Assembly (NCBI RefSeq): GCF_002310815.1
Contig: NZ_CP011032.1
Coordinates: 3,140,001-3,204,000, forward strand
Length of the DNA: 64,000 nt
Source of the DNA: Pseudoalteromonas tunicata
Lineage (GTDB): Bacteria > Pseudomonadota > Gammaproteobacteria > Enterobacterales > Alteromonadaceae
Direction of reading: 5' to 3'
Both the position numbers and the translations under genes were made by a program. Each line of letters opens with the position of its first letter. Within the stretch, counting starts at the first letter, position 1. The notes under the pieces were generated by a model. It did no database searches and was not told the DNA's origin. It was given only the letters and a program-made list of their open reading frames with translations. Positions 35,949-44,858 of the stretch are shown in pieces.

Positions 35949-36899
35949 TTAAAAATCATAACGTAATGTCACCGCTAAATGATCCTGATCTTCTATGGTA
36001 TCCATATTGAACATACTATAAAGCAAATACATACGGGCTTGTTTACTGAGTTTGCGTTCAACACCCAGTGACGCTGCATCACCCGTATCTTTTAATTTAC
36101 CAAACGCCATATCACTGTGTTGATACTGACCTAACAATTTATAATCATCAATTTTATAAGATGCACTAAACATGTAACCATCACCATCGGTGCCATCAGC
36201 GTCTTTTTCACTGTCTTGGTACATGCCTCCGAGCATTAAATCGCCCAGTTGAAATTGCCCTGTTAGTCTTGTAACAGTATAGCCTGCTACCTTTTCGTCT
36301 CGAGCCAACGCCAAATACATATTGGTGCGTTTTAAGTGAATATCGCCATAAGTTATCGCGGCTGAAATCCCATTTTCATCATTTTGTTTGCTGTTTTCTT
36401 TCGCGACATAAGTCACCAATAGTTTAACTTCACCCATAAGTGGTGACTGGTATCGAATAGAATCACCTAATCGGTTCTCACCATTAAATAAAACTTTAAT
36501 ATCAGCAGCAAAATCATTCATTACATCGACTTGGTTTTCAGATTTTTTCATGGCGGTATCCATACGACCAATCATGATCTCACCAAAATTGCCTTTTAAG
36601 CCTACATATTGGTCTCTGGCTGTTAAATTCTCAGCTTTTGCCCCATCATGATCTTGCTCAGTAACGTTGACCTCCCACTCAAAACGAAATACCGCCTCAA
36701 GACTATCATTAACTTTATGATTGCTTAGTACACCAAGCCGTGAAGCATAAGATTCAATATCTGTCTCGCGACCCTCACCAACATCAGAGCTTTGGATCCC
36801 TAAATGCGCACGCCCATAAAGTTTAATATCTTCAGCATACGCTGTAGAGCAGAGTAATGCCGAACTCAATAACACCGCGTTTGTTACCTTTGTTTTCAT
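35949..36899 (-). CDS. Gram-negative general porin
   Basis: A 316-residue outer-membrane beta barrel of the OmpC/PhoE-like porin superfamily. It has a signal peptide ending in AYA near residue 22, an opening strand EDIKLYGRAHLGIQ, many alternating beta strands, an FEWEVN strand, the eyelet-like YVGLKGNFGEIMIGRMDTA segment and the C-terminal sorting strand LAVTLRYDF ending in Phe. Its substrate preference is not evident. The position next to phoBR hints at an oxyanion porin, but I see no Pho box before it. AAGGG stands before the ATG. Confidence 0.9.
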   Translation of the reverse strand: MKTKVTNAVLLSSALLCSTAYAEDIKLYGRAHLGIQSSDVGEGRETDIESYASRLGVLSNHKVNDSLEAVFRFEWEVNVTEQDHDGAKAENLTARDQYVGLKGNFGEIMIGRMDTAMKKSENQVDVMNDFAADIKVLFNGENRLGDSIRYQSPLMGEVKLLVTYVAKENSKQNDENGISAAITYGDIHLKRTNMYLALARDEKVAGYTVTRLTGQFQLGDLMLGGMYQDSEKDADGTDGDGYMFSASYKIDDYKLLGQYQHSDMAFGKLKDTGDAASLGVERKLSKQARMYLLYSMFNMDTIEDQDHLAVTLRYDF

Positions 36900-37135
36900 T
36901 GAATAACCCTTTTAGTGCAGCGGCCTAAATCATTTGCAAAGCAAATAGGCATTGTTTTTGTCTTATCTAAAAGTCGTCTATAAAATGAACGAGATCAAGT
37001 TACAACCATTTAAATCACCTAATTATTTACTAGAGATCAAGTGATGAAAAAACACAAGCTCATACAGCTAAAACTTTCGTCTTCGGTTACAAATAGGTAA
37101 ACTTAAGAAAACTATTAATAACAATTTAGCAATAA

Positions 37136-38758
37136 ATGCAAAATCCATTAAAAATCAATGTACTGTTACTTGAGTCGAATTTAAAAGTTCGCACTCACCT
37201 TGTTTCTTTGCTACGAAAGCTGGGTTGTCTTGATGTAAATATAGCCAAATCAACCCATGATCTTGTGGCTCAATTAAAACAGCACAACTTTGATCTTTTA
37301 TTAATGGATTTTGACAGCAGTGAATACAGTAATGGTAACGATTTTATTCGTTATTTAATTAGCCAATCATTACTTGCTGATCATTGCAAAGTATTGTTTC
37401 TTTCCGATCAGCCAGAGCGGGTTTTAACTGATCTGGCTTTTCGTTACATCACCACAGAAGTCATCGACAAACCAATTGATCAAATTAAACTAAAACAGCT
37501 GCTCAAAGAACATGAAAGCTCCGCAAAGCGTTTAAAATTAATGTTCGCTCAGCTCAATAATGCTAATAATGAACAAAAAGAAGCGGTTTTGGCTCATGCT
37601 CACTTTATTGGTTTAACCACAGCACAGCATAATGAACTTCAGCTTATTCGAGCCTCACAAGAGTTAAAAATAGGCCAAGTAAATTCAGCTCTTAAAACGG
37701 TAAAATCAATAAATTTGGCTGGCCAACAAGCCAGTGCACAGCTTGCGATTTATAACTTAATTGGTGATGAAAAAAAGCTGAAACTGACCTTATTAAAAAT
37801 GCAGTCTTTGAATTTACTCGCTCGTAAACAAGCGTTATATAAAGTTAAGATATTTCTGCAACACAATGATTACTATCAAAGTTTAGTGACTTTTAATCAA
37901 TTACCCGAAGTAAGCTATAGTGCCCATGAAGCACAATTAAAAAGTATTTTTATTTTTGAAACCGAAAGTTTACCAACCAGTATTGAATATTTAGAGCGTA
38001 AATTAAAAACAACCTTAGAAAACCATCATTATTTAACAATTATTTTATTTAGCATGATGCAAGTGGCGCTGCTTGATTACTGTTTATCAAATCATAATAA
38101 CGCGTTGACTTCGCAATTATGTAGCCAACAAGTGAAAAAAATTATCAAACAACTGCTGAGCTTACACAACCAAGATCACTTCCAAGCTTATTTGCCTTTC
38201 TTTAAATTATTATTAGAATGCGTCGCATTAGACGGCGATGCATTAAAACAAGATAAAGTACAATTAAACAGGCAATTACAGCAGCTTTTAATGCGCATAG
38301 ATGATCATTTGAAGCAATTTTTTTGCTTAGTTTCTGCGGTACTACTTCGTGATAAAGAAACAGCCGCAACTGTATTTCATCAAAAAATGCGCTTACACGG
38401 CATGATGGATATCAGCGCACAAAGCATGGCTTTTGATTATTTTATGCAAAAGTTATTTGAGCAAATTAATCAAGATGAAGAACACAGAGCCAGTTGCTAC
38501 AACCAATGGGCTATTGAAAAACAACAACAGCAACAAAGCTTTATGGCGCTAGATTTATTTTCTAAAGCTCATTTTTTAGCTCCAACGAATCCAGTTTATC
38601 TCTTAAATTTACTTAATACGATGCAAGTATTGAAGCTAACTAAATTTTGGCGCTTTGAGCAACAAGACTTATTAACTACCGCTTATAAGCTCAAAATGAC
38701 GCAACCTCAACAACAACGACTGTTACAGTTAAAACAATATTCAGAGATCATGTTATAA
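37136..38758 (+). CDS. Response regulator receiver protein with helical-repeat C-terminus
   Basis: A 540-residue cytoplasmic protein. Residues 1-125 form a receiver domain (Glu13 in the acidic pocket, phospho-acceptor Asp58 in LLLMDFDSSE, Lys in VIDKP). The remaining 415 residues are helix-rich, with TPR-like repeats such as ALDLFSKAHFLAPTNPVYLLN near 480. There is no DNA-binding or enzymatic domain, so phosphorylation would probably control protein contacts. No kinase gene is next to it. The start ATG lacks a clear ribosome-binding site. Similar receiver-TPR proteins occur in Vibrio and Shewanella; their role is not settled. Confidence 0.82.
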   Translation: MQNPLKINVLLLESNLKVRTHLVSLLRKLGCLDVNIAKSTHDLVAQLKQHNFDLLLMDFDSSEYSNGNDFIRYLISQSLLADHCKVLFLSDQPERVLTDLAFRYITTEVIDKPIDQIKLKQLLKEHESSAKRLKLMFAQLNNANNEQKEAVLAHAHFIGLTTAQHNELQLIRASQELKIGQVNSALKTVKSINLAGQQASAQLAIYNLIGDEKKLKLTLLKMQSLNLLARKQALYKVKIFLQHNDYYQSLVTFNQLPEVSYSAHEAQLKSIFIFETESLPTSIEYLERKLKTTLENHHYLTIILFSMMQVALLDYCLSNHNNALTSQLCSQQVKKIIKQLLSLHNQDHFQAYLPFFKLLLECVALDGDALKQDKVQLNRQLQQLLMRIDDHLKQFFCLVSAVLLRDKETAATVFHQKMRLHGMMDISAQSMAFDYFMQKLFEQINQDEEHRASCYNQWAIEKQQQQQSFMALDLFSKAHFLAPTNPVYLLNLLNTMQVLKLTKFWRFEQQDLLTTAYKLKMTQPQQQRLLQLKQYSEIML

Positions 38759-39048
38759 GGATCAGTTTTTTACTAAGTTAAGATCATGTTGCGGTTTGAG
38801 ATCAATTTTTTACCCAGTGAAAGCCAAAACTGCTGTTTCTTTATTCACATCTAGTGGTTTTAAAGACTGAAAAGACCGCTTTGTTTTATTTTTATACGGG
38901 TTTTTAGCACCGAGATCCGATCGCAGTAAGTAAAATAACGATCCTTGTTGGTATAAAACTGATCCTTGCAGGTAAAGATCTGATCCGAACAATCATATTA
39001 ATGATAAAACGCATGGATCAATTAAAATAGTGGGTAAAATTTCGATCT
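38746..39048. repeat. GATC-rich array of about 21-base units in inverted blocks
   Basis: Twelve GATC sites lie in about 300 bases, where roughly one is expected by chance. At 38919, 38940, 38961 and 38982 they are exactly 21 bases apart. On the minus strand these units share GATCAGTTTTTTACC followed after one variable base by ACAAG. On the plus strand the left block at 38760 and 38800 repeats GATCAGTTTTTTACT and GATCAATTTTTTACC, and the minus strand at 39047 reads GATCGAAATTTTACCC. One DnaA-box-like TTATTCACA lies between the blocks at 38841-38849. The flanking genes converge on it, so it is not a promoter region. Role unknown; a replication-linked or SeqA-type site is inference. Confidence 0.7.
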
Positions 39049-39050
39049 AA

Positions 39051-39077
39051 AAAAGGCGAGTATTGAGCTCGCCTTGT
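39051..39077 (-). terminator. Intrinsic terminator of the Pho-regulated lipoprotein gene
   Basis: On the minus strand AAGGCGAG pairs with CTCGCCTT around a seven-base loop and is followed by TTTT, a few bases after the stop codon. The GATC array starts directly behind it. Confidence 0.85.
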
Positions 39078-39086
39078 TAAAAACTA

Positions 39087-40889
39087 TTATTTTTCAGCTA
39101 TTTGCCATACAGCAACTGAGCCTGATATTTCATTACCAATGATCAGAAGTGCTTTACCTGTTGGACTATGATCTGCGCTCACAAACTTCATGCCTTCAGG
39201 GGCTAAATCACCGGTCGGATCAGCACCTTCTACTAAGCCTCGATTAATAAAATAATCAATAAACTGAGCGTTATAAGGATTGGTTACGTCATAAACCAAT
39301 ACCCCTCCCATTCGCTCTAAGCCTATGAAAGCTAATGTACGATCGCCAACTTTACCAATAGCGAGTGCCTCAGGCTCTGCACCTTTTGCATCTGAACGTG
39401 TATCGCCTTCATTGGTGTCTTCGTCATTATTAAATGCTGCGCCATGAATTGAAGCAGTGATCCGATCAATTTGATCGCCCGAATCAAAAACCACTAAACC
39501 ATTACTATCCCATATTGTAAATGAGCGTGCGCCATAAGTGTAAAGGGATTCATAACGGCCATCTTGATCCTTATCTCCAAGGACGGTGGTGACTTTTAGA
39601 CGACCAATATCATCGTTGTTATTATTAAGGTAAGAAAAGTTATCGGCCAAATCGAGATCTTTAACTCTAATTTCATCTATATAAGCAAGGCATCCAGCCT
39701 CGGCATCAAATTCAATGCCCCCTTGATTTAAACAACTAGCTTCATCTTCTGTGGCAAAGAAATACTCACGACCATCACCTTCATTAGCAGTTATTAAAAA
39801 CTCTGCACCTTGCCAACGGTAGCTTGCAATTGTGTCTGGTTGATACATGCCGTATAAACCAGGATATTTTTTGAAATGCACCCCACCATCTTTATCTGAG
39901 GCATCAAAATCTAATTGGCTCCAATCTTTAAATCCAAGTCCTTGTAGCTTCAAAGTATTATTTTCTAAATCAACAATTAATAAGGCGTTATTTTCTTGAA
40001 CCGTGACATATGCCGTTTTGCTATCTGTGCTAATAGTGATGTATTCAGGCTCTAGATCCATCGCAACGCTAGTATTAATCACTTTACCTTTGATAGTGCG
40101 ACCAGTTGGGTTTGCAAATACTACACCTTGGGCTACTAATTCGGCTTGTTTATCGTTAAAACCGCTTAAACTCAGTGTTGTCGCTGTCTCTGCTGGCGCA
40201 CCGTTCACAATTGAGATAATTGAAACTGAGCCTTCAGGATCAACCGAATAATCACCTGCAGGCTCACCTTCGTTGGCCACTACAACTTTGCTGTTATCGG
40301 GCGTAAAGGTCACCATGTCAGGTAAATAACCAACCGTTACATTACGAATAAATGCCGGACTATCGCCACTGATATCATAAAAAGCAATTTGACCTGCGAC
40401 ACCGGTTTGCGCTGCAGCCATCGCAACGGCCAATAATTTATCATCGGATGAAATAGCAATGCTGTTAGCATCACCTGGAGTATTAAGCGACAAATCGATG
40501 CTGATTGCTGGCACTAAATTAGTATTGGTGATCACTCCTTCGTTATTTTTTACTAAGGTTTGCGCGTCGAGATTTGCTGCAGCCATAATCTCAACACTTG
40601 GTTTTGATCCTGAGCTATTTATTGCATAAATCCATTGTTTACTTGCTTGATAAGCAACAATTTCTGCAGCCCCTTCGGGCGATTGCGCATTAAGTACCGC
40701 ACGACCCACCAGATGAATATCATATAAACCGTTATTATTTTTACCTGTTGCACCGGTTTCTCCCGCAGAGCCAGTGGCCCCCGTTTCTCCAGTTGCTCCT
40801 TTGGCGCCTGCTGCACCATCATCACCTTCTAAACTACACCCGCTCAGTAAGGTTAATAAACTCAACGCAATAATCGATTTTTTATACAT
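39087..40889 (-). CDS. Choice-of-anchor I / phytase-like lipoprotein with collagen-like repeats
   Basis: A 600-residue predicted lipoprotein: signal peptide with lipobox LLSGC (Cys at about residue 18), then Gly-x-x collagen-like repeats (about 22-45, GAAGAKGATGETGATG), then a beta-propeller-type domain of the choice-of-anchor I or esterase-like phytase group with DKLLAVAMAAA, SKVVVANEGEPAGDY, VTANEGDGREY and a late AKGAEPEALAIGKVGDRTLAFIGLER. Such proteins are surface or periplasmic and may release phosphate from organic compounds. The ATG at 40889, with AGGA upstream, begins the signal peptide; a longer frame to 40979 would run through the Pho box. Three PhoB repeats precede it, so phosphate starvation should induce it. 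Confidence 0.85.
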   Translation of the reverse strand: MYKKSIIALSLLTLLSGCSLEGDDGAAGAKGATGETGATGSAGETGATGKNNNGLYDIHLVGRAVLNAQSPEGAAEIVAYQASKQWIYAINSSGSKPSVEIMAAANLDAQTLVKNNEGVITNTNLVPAISIDLSLNTPGDANSIAISSDDKLLAVAMAAAQTGVAGQIAFYDISGDSPAFIRNVTVGYLPDMVTFTPDNSKVVVANEGEPAGDYSVDPEGSVSIISIVNGAPAETATTLSLSGFNDKQAELVAQGVVFANPTGRTIKGKVINTSVAMDLEPEYITISTDSKTAYVTVQENNALLIVDLENNTLKLQGLGFKDWSQLDFDASDKDGGVHFKKYPGLYGMYQPDTIASYRWQGAEFLITANEGDGREYFFATEDEASCLNQGGIEFDAEAGCLAYIDEIRVKDLDLADNFSYLNNNNDDIGRLKVTTVLGDKDQDGRYESLYTYGARSFTIWDSNGLVVFDSGDQIDRITASIHGAAFNNDEDTNEGDTRSDAKGAEPEALAIGKVGDRTLAFIGLERMGGVLVYDVTNPYNAQFIDYFINRGLVEGADPTGDLAPEGMKFVSADHSPTGKALLIIGNEISGSVAVWQIAEK

Positions 40890-40938
40890 ATCCAACATCC
40901 TGATAGTTAAAATTAAAGCCACTAGCAGAACATCTTTA

Positions 40939-40967
40939 AATGACATTTTTATGCCATTGGTATGACA
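40939..40967 (-). promoter_or_regulatory. Three-repeat Pho box before the phytase-like lipoprotein
   Basis: On the minus strand TGTCATA, TGGCATA and TGTCATT start at exact 11-base intervals, each separated by four bases (CCAA, AAAA). This is the PhoB tandem-repeat layout. It ends 50 bases upstream of the start codon. Confidence 0.88.
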
Positions 40968-40981
40968 AATTTTAGGCATAA

Positions 40982-41005
40982 AAAAAGCCCATAAAAGGGC
41001 TTTTT
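40982..41005. terminator. Intrinsic terminator after fba
   Basis: AAAAAGCCC pairs with GGGCTTTTT around six bases, about 18 bases past the fba stop codon; T-runs exist on both strands, so it may also shield the lipoprotein promoter from read-through. Confidence 0.9.
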
Positions 41006-41022
41006 AAATCAGCGAATCAAGG

Positions 41023-42087
41023 TTATTTGATTTTTGCTGCAAGCTCACCTGATAAATAACGCAAATGCATCTCATCAAGCGAAATTGGTTTAATTTTGCT
41101 CGCTTGTCCTGCTGTACCAAAGGCTTCATAACGTGCGATACAAATCTCCGTCATGGCTTTAGTTGCTTCAGCTAAAAACTTACGTGGATCAAAATTTGAA
41201 GGATTAAGTGCTAAGTGACGACGAATTGCACCTGTTGATGCTAAACGTAAATCAGTGTCGATATTTACTTTACGCACACCGTGTTTGATACCCTCTACGA
41301 TTTGCTCAACTGGCACACCGTAAGTTTCAGAAATTTGACCACCGTATTCGTTGATCACAGCTAACCACTCTTGTGGTACTGACGATGAACCATGCATAAC
41401 AAGATGTGTATTTGGAATGCGAGCATGGATTTCTTTGATGCGGTCAATTGCTAAAATATCATCTGTTGGTGGACGGGTAAATTTATACGCGCCATGTGAT
41501 GTACCACAAGCAATCGCAAGGGCGTCAACACCGGTTCTTTTAACAAAATCAGCCGCTTCTTCTGGATCAGTTAGTAGCTGGTCTAAATCAAGTTTACCTT
41601 CAGCGCCAATACCGTCTTCTTCACCCGCTTCGCCTGTTTCAAGTGAACCTAAAACACCTAGCTCACCCTCAACTGACACACCACATGCATGCGCCATTTC
41701 AACAGTACGACGTGTTACATCGACATTGTACTCATAAGTCGATGGTGTTTTACCATCAGACATTAATGAACCATCCATCATTACAGATGAAAAGCCTAAT
41801 TGAATTGAACGCTGACAAACACCTGGTGAAGTACCGTGATCTTGATGCATTACTACAGGAATATGTGGCCATTCTTCAATCGCTGCTAAAATCATATGGC
41901 GAATAAAAGGGGCACCGGCATAAGCACGAGCACCAGCAGAACCTTGCACAATAACAGGACTATTTGTTCTGTCTGCCGCTTCCATGATGGCACGCATTTG
42001 CTCTTGGTTATTGACGTTAAAGGCTGGAACCCCATAACCATATTCTGCTGCATGGTCTAAAAGTTGACGCATACTAATTAAAGCCAT
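41023..42087 (-). CDS. fba: Class II fructose-bisphosphate aldolase (Calvin-cycle subtype)
   Basis: A zinc-dependent aldolase of 354 residues in glycolysis and gluconeogenesis. Metal ligands are visible in VVMHQDHG and in the later CGTSHGAYK and HGSSSVP segments; [10 protein letters not shown] is the substrate site. Its length and the opening [23 protein letters not shown] place it in the longer Calvin-cycle-type subgroup rather than the E. coli FbaA type, although the locus order is that of E. coli. GGAGAAAG lies before the ATG. It follows pgk after 168 bases with a hairpin in between. Confidence 0.95.
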   Translation of the reverse strand: MALISMRQLLDHAAEYGYGVPAFNVNNQEQMRAIMEAADRTNSPVIVQGSAGARAYAGAPFIRHMILAAIEEWPHIPVVMHQDHGTSPGVCQRSIQLGFSSVMMDGSLMSDGKTPSTYEYNVDVTRRTVEMAHACGVSVEGELGVLGSLETGEAGEEDGIGAEGKLDLDQLLTDPEEAADFVKRTGVDALAIACGTSHGAYKFTRPPTDDILAIDRIKEIHARIPNTHLVMHGSSSVPQEWLAVINEYGGQISETYGVPVEQIVEGIKHGVRKVNIDTDLRLASTGAIRRHLALNPSNFDPRKFLAEATKAMTEICIARYEAFGTAGQASKIKPISLDEMHLRYLSGELAAKIK

Positions 42088-42181
42088 TTTGCTTTCTCCA
42101 ATATTTGATAGCGACCGAATGCTATCTGGTATGAACGGATAGATTAATTTTTTACTGACTCAATTTATGGCTCAAGTCACC

Positions 42182-42199
42182 GCCTGAGCAAGCTCAGGC
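42182..42199. promoter_or_regulatory. Small palindrome between pgk and fba
   Basis: GCCTGAG and CTCAGGC pair around CAAG, about 95 bases before the fba start codon. There is no T-run. It may be a processing site that separates the pgk and fba parts of a common transcript. Confidence 0.4.
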
Positions 42200-42255
42200 T
42201 AACCAGCCTACTTAAGTATCAAAGTGAGAGAAGAGACCTAAGTGGGTTACAAATA

Positions 42256-43431
42256 TTATTTAGCGCGCGCTTCTAACATCGCAACAGCAGGAAGTACTTT
42301 GCCTTCTAAAAACTCTAAGAACGCACCACCACCTGTTGAAATATAAGATATTTGGTCTGCAACACCATATTTATCAATGGCAGCTAATGTATCGCCACCA
42401 CCAGCAATTGAAAACGCATTTGATTCAGCTATTGCTTTAGCAATCGCTTCGGTGCCATTGCCAAACTGGTCAAATTCAAATACACCAACTGGGCCATTCC
42501 AAACCACCGTGCCAGCATTTTTAATGATAGTCGCTAACTGCTGCGCTGAATCTGGACCGATATCAAAAATCATGTCGTCATCAGTTACCTCAGACACATC
42601 TTTAAGTGTAGCAACAGCTGATTCTGAGAACTCTTTAGCAACAACAACATCGGTTGGAACCGGAATGTCACCATTATTTGCTTTTGCATCCGCAGTTAAC
42701 TTTTGTGCTTCAGCAATTAAATCGGGTTCATATAATGATTTGCCAACAGGATGGCCTGCCGCTGCAATAAACGTATTGGCAATACCGCCACCAGTTACTA
42801 ATTGGTCAACAATTTTAGACAATGAATCAAGTACCGTTAGTTTGGTCGATACTTTTGAACCACCAACAATGGCCACTAACGGGCGTGCTGGATTATCAAG
42901 GGCTTTACCTAATGCTTCAAGTTCGGCAGCAAGTAATGGACCGGCACACGCAATTGGAGCAAAAACACCAACACCATGGGTTGATGCTTGAGCACGATGC
43001 GCTGTACCAAATGCATCCATAACATACACATCACATAATGCAGCTAGTTGTTTTGCTAAGGTTTCATCGTCTTTACCTTCGCCTTTATTAAAGCGAACGT
43101 TTTCAAATACCACGACTTCATTGTCATTAACTGTTACGCCGTTTAAATAATCTTTTTCTAAACGTACAGCACAATCAAGCGCATCATTTAAATAATCAAC
43201 AACAGGAGCAAGCGAAAACTCTTCATTATATTCGCCTTCAGTTGGACGACCTAAGTGTGACATCACCATCACTTTAGCGCCTTTTTCAAGGGCTAACTTA
43301 ATTGTTGGTAAAGAAGCACGAATACGCGCATCTGAGGTCACTTTGCCATTTTTCACTGGTACATTTAAGTCTTCACGAATTAACACGCGTTTGCCTGCTA
43401 AATCTAAATCGGCCATTTTAATGACTGACAT
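42256..43431 (-). CDS. pgk: Phosphoglycerate kinase
   Basis: Pgk interconverts 1,3-bisphosphoglycerate and 3-phosphoglycerate with ADP/ATP in glycolysis. The 391-residue monomer has the family landmarks [54 protein letters not shown] and [13 protein letters not shown] chose the ATG at 43431 because AAAAGGAG lies 7 bases upstream; an in-frame ATG at 43449 would put this ribosome-binding site inside the coding sequence. It follows epd after about 70 bases on the same strand. Confidence 0.97.
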   Translation of the reverse strand: MSVIKMADLDLAGKRVLIREDLNVPVKNGKVTSDARIRASLPTIKLALEKGAKVMVMSHLGRPTEGEYNEEFSLAPVVDYLNDALDCAVRLEKDYLNGVTVNDNEVVVFENVRFNKGEGKDDETLAKQLAALCDVYVMDAFGTAHRAQASTHGVGVFAPIACAGPLLAAELEALGKALDNPARPLVAIVGGSKVSTKLTVLDSLSKIVDQLVTGGGIANTFIAAAGHPVGKSLYEPDLIAEAQKLTADAKANNGDIPVPTDVVVAKEFSESAVATLKDVSEVTDDDMIFDIGPDSAQQLATIIKNAGTVVWNGPVGVFEFDQFGNGTEAIAKAIAESNAFSIAGGGDTLAAIDKYGVADQISYISTGGGAFLEFLEGKVLPAVAMLEARAK

Positions 43432-43504
43432 TGTCTGCTCCTTTTTCAACTAAAATTCATTTACAAAAAGTAAATGACATACGCAATAAATTAATTTTAA
43501 ACGA

Positions 43505-44518
43505 TTATTTGGCACTCATCATCGCAAACGAGGTATCAAGCATACGATGAGCAAAGCCCCATTCGTTATCACACCAAACTAATAACTTTACTAGGCGTTT
43601 ATGACTAACACGTGTCTGTGTGCCATCAATAATACAAGAATGTGGATCGTGATTAAAATCAACCGATACCAATGGCTCTTCGGTGTAATCTAAAATTCCG
43701 GTCAAACGTCCACCTGCAGCGGCTTTAATGACACGATTAATATCAGCTAGATTTACATCGGTATTGAGTGTGACACTCAAATCCATTGCGGTAACATTAA
43801 TCGTTGGCACTCGTACGGCAATCGCCTCAAAACGACCATGAAATTTAGGTAAAATACGTTCAATGCCTCGAGCTAGCTTGGTATCAACCGGGATAATCGA
43901 TTGACTTGCAGCACGAGTACGGCGTAAATCCGGATGATATGCATCAATAACCTGCTGATCATGCATTGATGCATGAATAGTTGTAATTGCACCTGATTCA
44001 ATGCCAAAGGCATCATCAATCACCTTGATAACTGGCACAATGCAATTGGTGGTGCATGAACCATTCGATACTATGGTATGTGCTGCGGTTAATTCATCAT
44101 CGTTAATGCCATAAACAATAGTGGCATCCATATCTGCATCGGCTGGTTGAGAAAAGAGTACTTTTTTAGCACCCGCAGCTAAATGAATTTGTGCATGCTC
44201 ACGAGAATGAAACACCCCCGTACATTCTAAAACCACATCAACATCAAGCTCAGCCCATGGTAAATCGGCAGGTGAATCAAGGGCAAACAAAGCAATGCTG
44301 TCGCCTGCGACATTTAAGCTATCGCCATCTAACTGAACAGGAAATTTAAAACGACCGTGGGAGGTGTCGTATTTTAACAGGTGGGCAATTCCTTGCGGCT
44401 CGGCAAGTTCATTAATTGCGACGACTTTAAAGCGATCGTGTTGTTCGGATTCATAAATAGCACGTACTATGTTACGACCGATGCGACCAAAACCATTTAT
44501 TGCAAGTCTAATTGCCAT
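43505..44518 (-). CDS. epd: D-erythrose-4-phosphate dehydrogenase
   Basis: Epd is a GAPDH-family enzyme that oxidises erythrose 4-phosphate to 4-phosphoerythronate for pyridoxal phosphate synthesis. The 337-residue protein has the Rossmann opening [13 protein letters not shown] and the catalytic cysteine in SNGSCTTNC. The context epd-pgk-fba next to tkt is the E. coli order, and the segment [19 protein letters not shown] agrees with Epd rather than GapA. Its substrate comes from transketolase, encoded just upstream. A ribosome-binding site is weak. Confidence 0.93.
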   Translation of the reverse strand: MAIRLAINGFGRIGRNIVRAIYESEQHDRFKVVAINELAEPQGIAHLLKYDTSHGRFKFPVQLDGDSLNVAGDSIALFALDSPADLPWAELDVDVVLECTGVFHSREHAQIHLAAGAKKVLFSQPADADMDATIVYGINDDELTAAHTIVSNGSCTTNCIVPVIKVIDDAFGIESGAITTIHASMHDQQVIDAYHPDLRRTRAASQSIIPVDTKLARGIERILPKFHGRFEAIAVRVPTINVTAMDLSVTLNTDVNLADINRVIKAAAGGRLTGILDYTEEPLVSVDFNHDPHSCIIDGTQTRVSHKRLVKLLVWCDNEWGFAHRMLDTSFAMMSAK

Positions 44519-44810
44519 CTAAAAAAGGGTTCCGCATGATAAAAGTAGATAAAGCCTTAACATTACTGGCTTAGATAAAATCAACACCCAAGCAGCAAAC
44601 TTCAACTTTAGATTTACAATTAATTAATGGGGCTATTGTAAACGACCCGCGCCATCTTCGATAGCGAAAATAATTAATTTTCAGATTAGAAAAACTAAGG
44701 CAAGTAAAGGTCCGGTTATTTGAGACCCAAGATATTAATGAAGTGGTTAGTTTGTTTTGGCAGGTATTGACTCATTAACTATCACCAAGCTACCCCTTAG
44801 TTAATAAAAA
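44519..44810. other. Epd upstream region
   Basis: Between epd and the tkt terminator, about 290 bases hold no open frame of note. Because tkt is terminated before this stretch, it should contain a separate promoter for epd-pgk-fba. No operator is clear by eye. Confidence 0.5.
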
Positions 44811-44832
44811 AGCCAGTGTTAAAACTGGCTTT
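44811..44832 (-). terminator. Intrinsic terminator of tkt
   Basis: GCCAGT pairs with ACTGGC, flanked by A and T tracts, about 27 bases past the tkt stop codon. Confidence 0.75.
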
Positions 44833-44858
44833 CATTAATTAACTTCTTTTAATTGAAA

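Noticed and set aside
36900..37135. Pho box before the porin gene
   Set aside because: I looked for 11-base-spaced TGTCAT repeats here because of the neighbouring phoBR genes, and found none.
38810..38992. Open frame of 60 codons on the minus strand inside the GATC array
   Set aside because: Its repetitive translation follows from the 21-base repeat (a multiple of three); no ribosome-binding site and no plausible protein.
38746..39048. The array as the chromosome's main oriC
   Set aside because: Only one DnaA-box-like site is present, and the usual neighbours of gammaproteobacterial oriC (mnmG, mioC, dnaA) are absent; I keep it as an unexplained array.
41351..41906. Plus-strand frames within fba
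   Set aside because: Antisense shadows of a highly conserved gene; translations are low-complexity and unlike any protein.
43432..43449. Upstream ATG for pgk
   Set aside because: It would place the AAAAGGAG ribosome-binding site inside the coding sequence; the next ATG has ideal spacing and matches homologues.
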